A stretch of DNA of 64,000 nucleotides. Origin: Pseudoscleropodium purum (Eukaryota > Streptophyta > Bryopsida > Hypnales > Brachytheciaceae). The stretch covers positions 5,952,001 to 6,016,000 of the forward strand of contig OZ017805.1 of assembly GCA_963969395.1 (NCBI GenBank). The letters run 5' to 3'. Position 1 is the stretch's first letter, and each line of letters starts with the position of its first letter. Both the position numbers and the translations under genes were made by a program. The notes beneath the pieces are model-generated. The model was not told the origin of the DNA. It saw nothing but the letters and a program-made list of their open reading frames with translations, and searched no databases. Positions 45,260-55,760 of the stretch are shown here, piece after piece.

Positions 45260-46840
45260 CTACAGAATAATACAATTGAATTCTCAGTACACTCACACTA
45301 TGCACCTTCACTTTGTGCATCCACTATGTTGGCTGCCAGCCGATACAACCTCTCAGTCCCTAAACCCTACCGTCGGAAGACATTTCTAGAAATTCCTAAG
45401 TCAACCGTCCCGGGATCATATCGGCTGCCAGCTGACATAGCTTAAGCTCAGGCTCCTAGTGAGTGCTGCAATGTATGTCGGCTGCTAGCCGATATAGCAA
45501 GTAATAGGTGCCTCAGAATCTCAATGGCTATCCTATATGATATAGCAAATGACAGTGTATCGGCTGGCAGCCGATACATGCAGTGAAAAGTACCTCTCAG
45601 TTGCCAAATCGGAAGACGCCATCGCCAATGGACTCTGTTGCTTATCGGCTGTTGAAGATGACTTGTCGGCTGCTAAAAAAGCATGCTTGCCTCACTCTCC
45701 TTCACTGTCGGTTGGCCAGAAATGCGTATCGGCTGCGCTAAGATGTATCGGCTGCTGCTTTGCTTTGCGAGGGGATGTTCGCTACAAGCCGGACTGAAGG
45801 TGGGAGAATGGCAGAGTGAGAGTGAGTGAGGCTGAGAGTGAGTGAGAGTGAGTGACAGAGAGAGAGCAGGAGACGCAAATGGCAAATGAGAGAAAATGAA
45901 AGTGGCCAGGGGTGTATACCCCCTAAACCCTCGGCTGCCAGCCGGTAGGCGCAATCATGACAAACCGAGTCCGTTCTTCCATAAATTTCATCCATCGCAA
46001 GTTTTCATCCGTTAGCATGTACTCCACATCCAGCAGAGTACATGGAAGTTACGAACACTCATTGCAGAGATGCGTACGTTTCCCAACACGATCTCCCGAT
46101 GCACGGACTTGTCTCTCTTGCAATCACCACAACTTCATCCTCTTCCAGATTCAAATTTCAGGCGCCAAATTCAGTTTCAGGCTTGCTCACCTAAGATCAG
46201 ATCTTGGAGGACTTCCATTTTCATTTTCATTTGCCCCACACACGCACTCAGAGCGTCCAAGAACCGTCAGGGAATTGCAGTGGCTTGTTGTGGAATGTTT
46301 ATGAGGGATGCAACGTGACAGGGAATTCAGTAGACCTCAGTTCAATGCAGCATTGAGTAGTCTTCGGGTTCAGGAAGCGCTCTTCGACAGTTGTTATTTG
46401 GCGTTTAGGCTTACTTAGGATTTGCAGTAGGATTTGAATTGCTCCAAGCTACATTTGAATTGCAGTAGGATTCTAATTGCAGTAGTAGTCAGGAACATTC
46501 TCGAAAATTAGTTGCCTGACAGAGGTTCAGGATTTCCTATTCGGTTGCACATGTGTTTCCATTTCATTATTTTTACTGGTCAGAGCATCTGTGGACAGTG
46601 CCTAGATCATAGGAAGCGCAAAATCTAGCTTCGTGCATGATCCCCAAAGTTCTAGTTGTACGGTCCTGCCTCTGTGCTTGACCGTACGGACAGTGGTATC
46701 CGCTGCCAGCCGATACCAATTTCTGTACCAGGAAGGTCGTGAAGCACCAGGTACATAGACGTATCGGCTGCCAGCCGATAAGGTCATCACAGGTCTGACA
46801 GAGATTCCGACATTGTGGGTTCTGACTCCGATTTCAAATC
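45260..46840. promoter_or_regulatory. Divergent control region of element D
   Basis: It separates the leftward ParB-like gene from the rightward DUF7869-type gene. It is the densest palindrome cluster: full copies at 45,327-45,345, 45,419-45,437, 45,476-45,494, 45,558-45,576, 45,929-45,946, 46,697-46,715 and 46,762-46,780. Left half-sites (TATCGGCTG or TGTCGGCTG) lie at about 45,643, 45,664, 45,724 and 45,745. A (GAGTGA)n-type purine run lies at 45,811-45,868. The left part (45,260 to about 45,580) is probably intronic for the ParB-like gene. A bidirectional promoter is inferred from the layout. Confidence 0.5.
45811..45868. repeat. GAGTGA-type microsatellite
   Basis: A purine-rich imperfect repeat (GAGTGAGAGTGAGTGAGGCT and onward, ending in GAGAGAGAGC) between the two divergent genes of element D. 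Confidence 0.75.
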
Positions 46841-47178
46841 ATGAGTGGATCTGATGACTGGACATCGGGTGCGAGTCCTATTGAGGCATTCACAAAAAAT
46901 GGAGGCTCGGGAAGACTGAAAATGCAGAAGGGAGTTGTTGTGGCTCTTACACTGGAAGGATTATACTACTCCGGAAGGGCGGTCGTAGAAAGGGTGGTGA
47001 GCCGCGATCCCTACCTCCTACGCGTTCATGTCCTAGACGTTCCAAATAACCTCGATATGCCTCTTCCGTTTCCTGAGGGAGACATGGTGTTCCTGCGACA
47101 TTGCCCGGAAAGGTCAATAGTGTGGGAGGCAGAGAACATCTATCCCCATGCAAAGTCTGAAGGGTCTTCTTCTGTTGG

Positions 47179-47551
47179 TGTCGGCCGGCAGCCGATACAA
47201 GTGGTCACAGATGAAAAACCCATACAACAATTCCTGTCACTCACTGTCAATATGGATGTCTCACTACTGCAGACTGTGGGCACGGATCTGTTGTATGCTG
47301 GTGTAGGTACAATTGTACAATGCTCTCCGAAGGGTTACTGGGAAGGCTTTCGCGTTCCACACAGCTTCTTCCTCGTTGTGAAGCTACTGCACGTCGTCGA
47401 TGATTTCCAGGATCAGAGTGCTTATTGTGAGATTCCTGAATTCATGACACTCAAACGTTGTGTTGGATTCAAAATACTCTGGAGTGGTTATAAGGTCAGA
47501 CCAATCAAGACCTCCGTCCCAATAACCAAGGTTGTCGACTGCCAGCCGACA
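47179..47551. repeat. D palindromes inside exon 1 (2 copies)
   Basis: 47,179-47,197 is read V-G-R-Q-P-I and 47,533-47,551 is read V-D-C-Q-P-T. Both use the register that also applies to the coding copy at 41,690. Confidence 0.85.
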
Positions 47552-48772
47552 GGAGAACCTGCGACCCATTTCATGCAGGCTCAAGTCGATGGTAACTACG
47601 AGAGTGGTGGGAGTTCGAACGATGTACAGGTAGAATTATGTGATCCGGGAACACAACGAGTACTTCCTACTGCATCAGATGAAGATGAGCGAGATGATAG
47701 GCTCTATTCGTCCAATGATGACAACCGCGGGTCTGTAGAGGATCATCGCAATGTTCATGGTTACAGTACCTCTGGCACTGCCGTGTCCGACACAAGTGTT
47801 GCTGACAGCATGGATCATTCGGACGCGTTTAGAGCTGATACTCAAAGTGGAGATAATGGCCATCCGGATGGAATGCAAGCTGGGCTTCCAATCCCAAATA
47901 AACCGCTCTGGAGAAATCAATACTGTGAACTTCTCAATGACGACTTCTCGGTTCTCGGAAGAGCCATGATCCAAGTCTACCTACCAGATGAGGCCTGCGA
48001 TGATGGCGTCCTGGGCGACACGGATGTCGGGGTCATGTTCGTATCGGACAATGATGAACTGCAAATGACAACCATGCGCTGGAGGCTCACACACACAAGG
48101 TTGGAGGGTGGAAGGCTACTATCTGAAATTGTCACGCTCTGCTCAGAGGCTGCTCTATTGAATGAGTCGAACGATAACGGAATGCAGGGGGTACCGAGGA
48201 ATCCATACCGCTCTGTGCGCAGAAGGGTGATTCCCAAGGATCACGAAAGCCAATCCAGGCTGCAAATGAAGACCTCGAAGACAGAAGTACGTAAGGTCAG
48301 CTCACAGAAGTGCTGTAAGCTCAGATGTTGCCAGACGTTTCCTTGGGAGGACACGAGGTCTATACGACGAAAGTTCTTCGCTTGCACATTCGAGAGTAGG
48401 AGGGAGGTAGCGTATGCGGTGGAGAGTCAACTTCATGCAGGGGTTATTCCAGGAAAAAAATTCATTACTCTTGCAAATACAGACGTCTGCGAGAACGCAT
48501 GGTATATCATTCATGGGGTATCGAGGTCGGCCTATCATGTTTACAAGGCTATGGCCGTGGGAGGATCCGTTAACGGCTCGATTGGAAATGCGGGGGCCCG
48601 ACGGCCACGGCCACAAACAATCCAAGCTCAAGCAACCCTCAAAACGATCATCGACGACAATGCCGACAAAATGCCAAACGAGTTCAGAATGGTTGGAAAT
48701 AAACGCGTCGACAATCTCAAGGTCCTCCCCTCTGCAATGAATTGGGATCACATGCGCGAACAAGTCAATTAT

Positions 48773-49010
48773 GTAAGTCCATCATCTGCCTCTTCGTCTA
48801 CAGTAGAAAAGTCCTTTTATCGGCTGCCAGCCGATACAATCATGTCTGGACTTTGAATGTAGAAGCCATTGATCTTTCCTTTCTATAGGCCGTCATTTGC
48901 AGTTCTGTCGACTGCCAGCCGATACAACTCTATAGTCTTCCATGGAAACTCATCCATGAAGTCATGTTCTTCAAGTCAATGGAATATGCAATATGAAGCC
49001 GGTCTCGCAG
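48773..49010 (+). other. Intron with two D palindromes
   Basis: The GTAAGT donor is at 48,773 and the acceptor (GGTCTCGCAG) ends at 49,010; 238 bp, phase 0. Palindromes lie at 48,818-48,836 and 48,906-48,924. Confidence 0.7.
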
Positions 49011-51009
49011 TCTACTATCAGCCGCCTTCGGAATGCTCATTTCAAAAACGTAGAGGTCAAGGCCGTAGGGAGCAATTTCTCAAAATGCACAGAATGTGAC
49101 TTCCTGGTAGAGTTCATTGCAAAGTATCCAAGAGGTTGTGATGAGTGGCAGGCCCTGGTCGACGACAAAGAGAGACATCTCAATTACTAGCGCGCTTGTA
49201 GAAATGTATACAGTGGATGGACCGCGCAGTCGGTGCAAAATCCATCAGAGTTCCTCTACATTATTCATGACAAAATGGACACCACAAAGACTGCCATTCC
49301 GAGGATGTAGCGCATCACCAAGGCCACCGCAGGGCTAGGGCAAATACCAATCTCATGTACTGGAATGCTCACACATGGACATGGAGATGGCGCGTATGCA
49401 CATTACTCCACATCACTTTGGCCTAGGGATTCAAATTTCACAATTTCGTCCATCTGCAGGGTCCTCAGGGCCCTAGAACTACCACCTGTTCGGGAGTCCA
49501 AGATCCTCTTCTCGACTCCACCGCTAAACACCTTCTTCCAGGCTCTGCTTTATGGGAAATCGAGATGCAACTCGTCAATCCCGCAGGCCTCGAACATGGT
49601 GATCGACGCAACGAGACCAAGATGACCTCAGGTCCCACTTCCGAGGAAACTGTTCTTGCAACTCGACAATTCAGCAAAGGACAACAAAAATCGATTCCTC
49701 ATGGCTTTCTGCTCACTGCTCACTACCAGGCGCATATTCAAGGAAGTTTCAGTGGGGTTCCTTATTGTCGGGCATACGCACGAGGACATTGATGCGCACT
49801 TCAGTTATCTCTCTAAACTGATCAAAAGGAAGAACACATACGTACTTGCGGATCTCATGAAGGCGTTCATGGATTCACAGAAGACTGTAGCCTTCATTCC
49901 GGAGTTCGTGCAAGAAGTGGCGGACTTCAAATCATACTTCAAGGGCTTCCATCATGATGGGGTGAACAAAATCATCGGGCTCAGAGATAAACACCTCTTC
50001 AAGTTCTACGTCGTGGAGGATGGTGTGGATCGTGGATGGCCGGTCATGAGGTACAAGCTCAGGGCCACAGATTCTTCGTGGCTGCCTCCTGGCGCACCTG
50101 TCAAAATGTGGACAGCGGACGAAAATGGACAACCCAATATTCCACAGGGGGACCCTCGACCTATGCCTTTCAAGGCACTCTGGGGGAATGTGGACATTAA
50201 TACCAGAAGGCGAAATGCAGAAAAGGAAGTCGCAAGGGCTACAGAGTGCAATGAGAAACAGACATTCATCAAAAACGAAATATCAAAGTTCATTGAGTTC
50301 TGGAAATCGGGAATGGCCAGAGATAGACGGTACGCACAGGAAATGGCAGGCTGTGTGGCTTACTGGGAAAGAATTCAATCAGAGATCAATTCGGCGCTGC
50401 CTCAAACTCCTGCACTGCTTCAAGAAGGATTATGGCCGCTCTCTGACTGGACAAGAGATCACACGTCGACTTTTGTAGACAAGGGGGCGGAGGAGAATTA
50501 TTCAGTAGACACCACTCCGGAGGGCGAAGGGGATCCCACTCCATACTGCGGACCTGCGAAGGACAGGCCGTGCTTGAGATTCAATCCATTCAGGGATGTT
50601 CTGCTCGGAGACTTTGTTCTTTGTCGACCATGTCACAACAATCATCTGCCTGTCTGGCTGGGACGGGTACTCCAATGTGTGGACATGTCTCCGGGGCCCA
50701 CATATGGTAATTTTAAAATTGAGTGGTGGACTCCGATGAAAGCCAAGAGGGAGTCAAAAGCGCTCATTGCGAGGGAGTGCTGGACCCGAAGATGGCACGA
50801 GGAACTCTGTCTTCCGCAGATGGTCCATGTCAACATTGTCTTGTACTCGCACAGAATACCCTCGCATGCAAAGAAAGGACCTCCCACATCTCATGTCATC
50901 CCAGAGGCATCCGTTGCTGCTGCTATTGCGAATCTGGAGGCTGCAGGGGCAGCTTTAGACAGAGATGCAGACGAGGGCAGAGAGGATTACTGACATATCA
51001 CCTCGGACC

Positions 51010-51478
51010 TATCGGCTACCAGCCGATACAATAGTTTAGCTCTGGAGTTGTGTCACCATCACATTGCTAGACGGATCCGAGTCCTCGCTGCAGGTGTCGG
51101 CTGCCAGCCGATACTAAGGGCTTCGCTGCATGTCGATCGCATGGTTCTTGAACAGGATGTTTTCACTTCAGGATGATTACATGCATATCCACAATATTTA
51201 CTCATTTGTGGATGTGCCTTCATATCTTTGAGGGTGTGCCTTCATATCTTATAGGTTGTGACTATAAGTCTTATGACTAGTCAGTTTTGACATTTTTAAT
51301 ATGTATCCGTTGGTTGCTAACAAATCACATTTATTTGAATCTCCTACGGGGACCATGTTACAACTGTTTTATCTTCAGTGCACAGGCGATTTGCTCATTT
51401 CTCTATCTTTCATGTTCGTTGTCCTGCTTTTTGGTTTTGCGCACTTTATTGTGCTGTCTTATCGGCTGCCAGCCTATA
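51010..51478. repeat. D palindromes downstream of the DUF7869-type gene (3 copies)
   Basis: 51,010-51,028 (16 nt after the stop codon), 51,095-51,113 and 51,460-51,478. The last is worn in its right arm. Confidence 0.85.
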
Positions 51479-51662
51479 TGTCAATGGGCACGGGATGGGT
51501 GCATGGTCATAGGCACCGGTTCTGCTATTGCATAAAAACCGGTCCAAAATACAACAATCCACTTTTTTTTTGTACCCTCGGTTCTTTTGAACAAGGTGTG
51601 GGTAGGTTGCCGACACTTTTTAATCATTTGAAGCATGTTCTCTACCTTTTTTAATGTGGCTA

Positions 51663-51715
51663 TGGACTATGAATTTGTCCATAATTTGTACAATTGTCCA
51701 TAATTAGTTAAATAT
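51663..51715. repeat. Element D right terminal inverted repeat
   Basis: TGGACTATGAATTTGTCCAT, then a short extra segment with a second GTCCATAAT, ending GTCCATAATTAGTTAAATAT. The last 20 bases are the exact complement of 35,323-35,342. Confidence 0.7.
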
Positions 51716-53039
51716 AGGTTTATAATTAGAAGCAATCCTATTTAATAACCTCCCTTGGAACGAACTTAACTATTAGTTGAATAAATCCAAGTTGGTATCA
51801 ACGCAGTCTACACTTTCAAAGGTACTATTTCAGAAAAATTTTCACATGAGCTCCAAAGATTTATATAAGTATATTTTACAACAAAATATTATGAGCAAAT
51901 GAGAATATCATCAAATGGCCAAGAAACAAATTTGTTTGATGAATTCACTGGTATGAATTTCATCAAGAATAACATATTTGTGCCATGAGTTGCATTATGC
52001 ACAAACATGGACTTCTTTTTGGATAAGGTTATGCAATGGTACCATAACAACACTACAAGAGGATTGTACGCATAAAGGAGTGCATGGGTTTGGTTTTGTG
52101 GCTTTGGGCATGCAATGTGAAAGTTATGACTTTTCCAAAATATAAAATAATATAATTCAATTTTTCAATTTAAAGAAATCTATCTTTTAAACTATACGTC
52201 CGAACACTATGGAATTGGAATGAATAGAGATTAAAACACTATGCATAGAAGAGTGCGAGAATTTAGTTTTGTTGTGCTTCAACACATAATGTGGAAATTC
52301 TAGTTTTTTTTAGATTATAAGAAAATATAATTCAATTTTTTTATTCATAAAAGCTTCGAAATTCAATAACTTTTACATCATACATTTGATTGCTATGAAA
52401 AAAAGGTAGTGCACACACCCATGCTTTTCAACGGTATAATCAATAGTATTGGATGCCTAATGGTTTCTTAGATCGAAGCTCATGAAATAGAACAAAACAA
52501 ACAACCTTATTTAAGGTATAAATTATTGTGCATAGTATTGTAGCCATAGACAAAATAAAATTACAACTAAGTCTTTAATTTACTTTCAGTCACAAAAAAT
52601 TTGAAATGCAATATCTTTTATTCTCTAAGTGAAAATGTCACTAACCAAAGTTTGTGCATCCATCCTAGCACATGGTTTTCTAACAATATTTACAATGCAA
52701 CCAAGGGACACATGGTTTAGGATATGTCAATGTAACAAACAAAACAAAATATATAGAAAGTCTTATTGAAAGGAATGAATGGACTAGTATAGCATGTACA
52801 TGCCACAACAAAAATAGAAGTGCAAATATTTTTGAATTTTTTGGATTGATTTTTATTTATAGTGTATATATTGTTTGTACTCAAAGGAGTGCAGACACAT
52901 TAGTGCAATTTAAGAGCTTGCATTTCTAATATGAATAGAAGAGAATTAGGCTTTGTTTTGTGGCAGTTTGACATATAATGTCACAATTATGTGTATTTTT
53001 TAATAAAAGATAATGTAATTTAAGTGTTTTGAGTTTTTA

Positions 53040-53420
53040 AACCCTAGAAGGCAAAGTGTCCTCTTGGAGGCACGTAGGGCCCGAGTAGGGTTGTATTAGA
53101 ATCTAAGGTGGAATTTCCTAAAAAATTTTGAGGTTTTGTAATTTTGTAAGACCTTAAAGGGTATGTAATTTTTATTGCAATTGGTGCCTAGAAGCAAAAG
53201 TTATGCTACAGTAACCCAAAAAAAAAAAATTTAGGTAGCAAAAAAAATGTTCAAAAAATATTAAAATTATTTTATTTTATTTTATTTTATTTTAAATACA
53301 AACTATACTTTGTCTACATGTGAAGCTTTGACTCATTCCATTTGGATATGTAATGAGATAGGTAAGGACAATCTTATTTTGCAAACCATTTAAGCATTCT
53401 CTTGAAAAAATAAATTATGG
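53040..53420 (-). repeat. Dispersed repeat R, copy 1 (inverted)
   Basis: Read on the minus strand it has GCATAACTTTTGCTTCTAGG and CACCAA-TTG-CAATAAAAATTACAT in the centre. TTGGATATGTAATGAGATAG-like sequence lies on one side and a CCTCCAAGAGGACACTTTGC block on the other. It matches copies at 55.4 and 58.3 kb in the same order. Confidence 0.55.
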
Positions 53421-55399
53421 AACTCATTCTTGAAGGCAATTTTTATATTTTTTCAAATTCTTTTTTATAACAAGGTGAAGTTTGATTGCTAGCACAATCT
53501 CGTCATTGAAAAAATTGTATTTTAATTCCGTGGAAGGGCTATTAATGATTCAAGTTTTTGTTCAATGTTAGACCAACTTCTACTTTATAGTTTTTTGAAG
53601 GATAAAATTCAAGTTGTTATTAGAATTTTTTTTTTCAACTCTCAATTCAATTCTTCAACATATAAAGCCTTAAATGCAAAGTCTATAGTGCAAAAGTTTT
53701 CCACAAATGGCCATCAAAGTCATCTGAAATTGCAGTTTAGTATTCTCTAAAAAAGAAGCTTAACAAGTTTTTTGTTTACTCTTTTTTAAAGTTTTGGAAA
53801 ATGTCAAAAATTGAAAGAGTTATTGCAATCAAAAGCTTTGAGTGCTAAAATCATAAAAACTTAGTATGATATGTATTTCATTTATGTTTTCTTCTTTTGA
53901 AATGTAATTTAAATTTAAATTATGAAATGAGGTTTATCACCCTATCCTTCATTTATCATTAAATTTATAGAGTACTATAATATATAATGTAATTGATATA
54001 ATTTCATTTATACCTTTAGCTTCAAAAAATCAAAATAATTTTTTTTCCTTTAAAATTTTTGAAAAGAACAACTTAAAATAGAAAATTCAGTTTTGCACTA
54101 GCAAAAAATATCAAAATTTTATAAATCTATTAAATAGTAGATTTAATTTTTTTTGGTAGCAGGTGATTGCAAAAAACACTTGTCCTTTTTTTTAGCCCCT
54201 TGCTTTTGAACAAATGTTTTTTTGCTCATAACTTTTGCATTTTTTTTGGCATGAAATTTAGAGCAAAGGTACATACAATAGTTGTAGACATTGAGTAATT
54301 TTTTCAAATTTTTAAAAATATTTTACTATTTTGAAACAGCCCCCAATTAGATGTCTACCTTGGCCATTTTAGGGGATTTTAGTCCTACTTTCGACCCCAA
54401 AATGAAAATTTGGAGCTCAAAATTGGTATACAAGCACATTTAATAAAGTTACACAAATCTATGAAAAAAATTCTGAAAATAGTAAATTGTCCACCTTCCA
54501 CATCTACTCAAAGTGTACTATCTTTTCATAAGTGTAGAGAACACAATTTTTTTTTCCTGTGATGAGAATGGTAGAGATGGAGCATCTTCAAGTAAAGAAA
54601 ACGATTTCTTTTTTTCATTTTTTTACTCTTATTTAATAATTAAGTTCCAAAGTACCTATTTTCTTACATTTTTCAACACTCTTTGACTATGCATAATTTT
54701 TAGAGACTTAAGTTTTTCATTGCTTTACCAAGTATCCATATTTTATTTCATTTAAGAAAATTTATTTAAAAAGTCACAGTACTTTATTACTAAGGCCATT
54801 TTGAGCCAAAATCGGCAAGTGTTTCTTGCAATGACCCTATCCAAATTTGACTTTTAAGGTCTTTGTTGTGGTTGTTTTGGTGTAATAAATAAAATAACCA
54901 ATTGAAAAAATTTTACACTAATCTACATTGTTTTTTGTAACTTTTGAAAAAATTTCAAAGCACTTGGATTGTTTTAGCTTTTTTTATTTTTTTATTTTCA
55001 ATTTCTAAAATAAAATTGATAACAATTACAATTTTGTATGAAACAAATTGACGTTTTTCATAGTCATATACAATTTAGAGGTTTAAGTCATCAAAATGAA
55101 AGATTTTTATTTGAACACAATTTAGTAGGCTAAATGTAGCTCTGTTACAAAGTTTGACTATTTTGCAATGGATGAAGCCCTTTAGTGGTTAAGGCATACA
55201 TCTATTTGAAGATTGGATAACTTTTGAAGGTCTTGCCCTATCATAGTTACTAAAGACTTAGAGAAGAAATTCACTTCTAATGCAACTTCTAAAGAGAATA
55301 CTACTAGTGAATTTGTAGTTTTATAATAATTAAGAATGACACCCAAACAACTGAATGTATGACATAATTCGCATTTAGAAATGAGTCCTAGAAGTTATT

Positions 55400-55760
55400 T
55401 ATTGAAGAAGGTTCTATAATTGCCTTGAGTACAAGAATATCTTTAACTATCTCATAACAAATCCAAATGGAAGGAATCAAAGCTTTGGATGAAAAACAAA
55501 AATATAATCTATAAGATTAAAAAGAATTTAAAATATAAATTTAGATTTTTGAAATTTTATTTTGCTACCTTTTCTCCCTTGTTTTGAACTTCTGTTGGCA
55601 TAACTTTTGTTCTTGGGCACCAATTTTGATAAAACTTATATCATCATGAAAGAAAGTAATGTTTGTACCTTCAAAAAAAGTTACATAACATCAAGATGGA
55701 AATTGAGATAACAAAAGCTTGCTTGAAATTCTACTTGTCTCCCAAAGGGGGAATGGTTCT
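55400..55760 (+). repeat. Dispersed repeat R, copy 2
   Basis: The shared core GGCATAACTTTTGTTCTTGG plus CACCAATTTTGATAAAACTTATAT is preceded by CTCATAACAAATCCAAATGG and followed by CTCCCAAAGGGGGAATGG. It is a diverged member of the same family. Confidence 0.55.

Larger units (their letters stand above)
46841..50993 (+). pseudogene. DUF7869-type putative transposase of element D
   Basis: Exon 1 runs 46,841-48,772 (ATG, MSGSDDWTS) and exon 2 runs 49,011-50,993. The intron is NY|GTAAGT ... CGCAG, phase 0, about 1,304 codons in all. The N-terminal 400 residues are family-specific and unassigned. A Cys cluster (KCCKLRCCQTF) and an HTH-like region follow (WYIIHGVSRSAYHVYKA). Exon 2 has CTEC (second Cys pair), LYIIHDKMDTTKTAIPRM, SCTGMLTHGHGDGAYAHYS, LQLDNSAKDNKNRFLMAFCS and VGHTHEDIDAHFSYLSKL. 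The Asp residues in HDKMD, QLDN and HEDID fit an RNase H-like DDE active site. Three nonsense codons (49,188 TAG, 49,308 TAG, 49,623 TGA) lie in exon 2 without any frameshift. Two coding palindromes occur in exon 1. Confidence 0.75.
35323..51715. mobile_element. 16.4 kb element D, bounded by terminal inverted repeats
   Basis: The left end holds ATATTTAACTAATTATGGAC at 35,323-35,342, and its exact reverse complement lies at 51,696-51,715. A second block next to it also pairs: 35,335-35,357 with 51,663-51,685, 22 of 23 positions, the right side having about 20 extra bases between the blocks. All 25 D palindromes lie between these ends. Inside are a divergent pair of multi-exon genes and a nested element C (35,645-38,960). 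Without C the length is about 13 kb. No target duplication is obvious, because similarity fades gradually outside the repeat. The superfamily is unassigned; the DUF7869-type protein is the candidate transposase. Confidence 0.65.

Noticed and set aside
45273..45789. Plus-strand ORFs in the palindrome cluster (repeated peptides such as YRLAADT)
   Set aside because: They arise because the palindrome has no stop codon in any frame. Composition otherwise is not coding and no homologous frame continues.
39988..51478. CRISPR-like array
   Set aside because: The repeats are palindromic and numerous, but spacing is irregular (tens of bases to kilobases), they lie in introns and exons of eukaryotic genes, and there are no cas genes.
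35323..51715. Element D as an organellar insertion or phage integration because of the ParB-like gene
   Set aside because: Spliceosomal introns, a DUF7869-type gene and plant-type decay point to a nuclear transposon. No other organellar or phage genes are seen.
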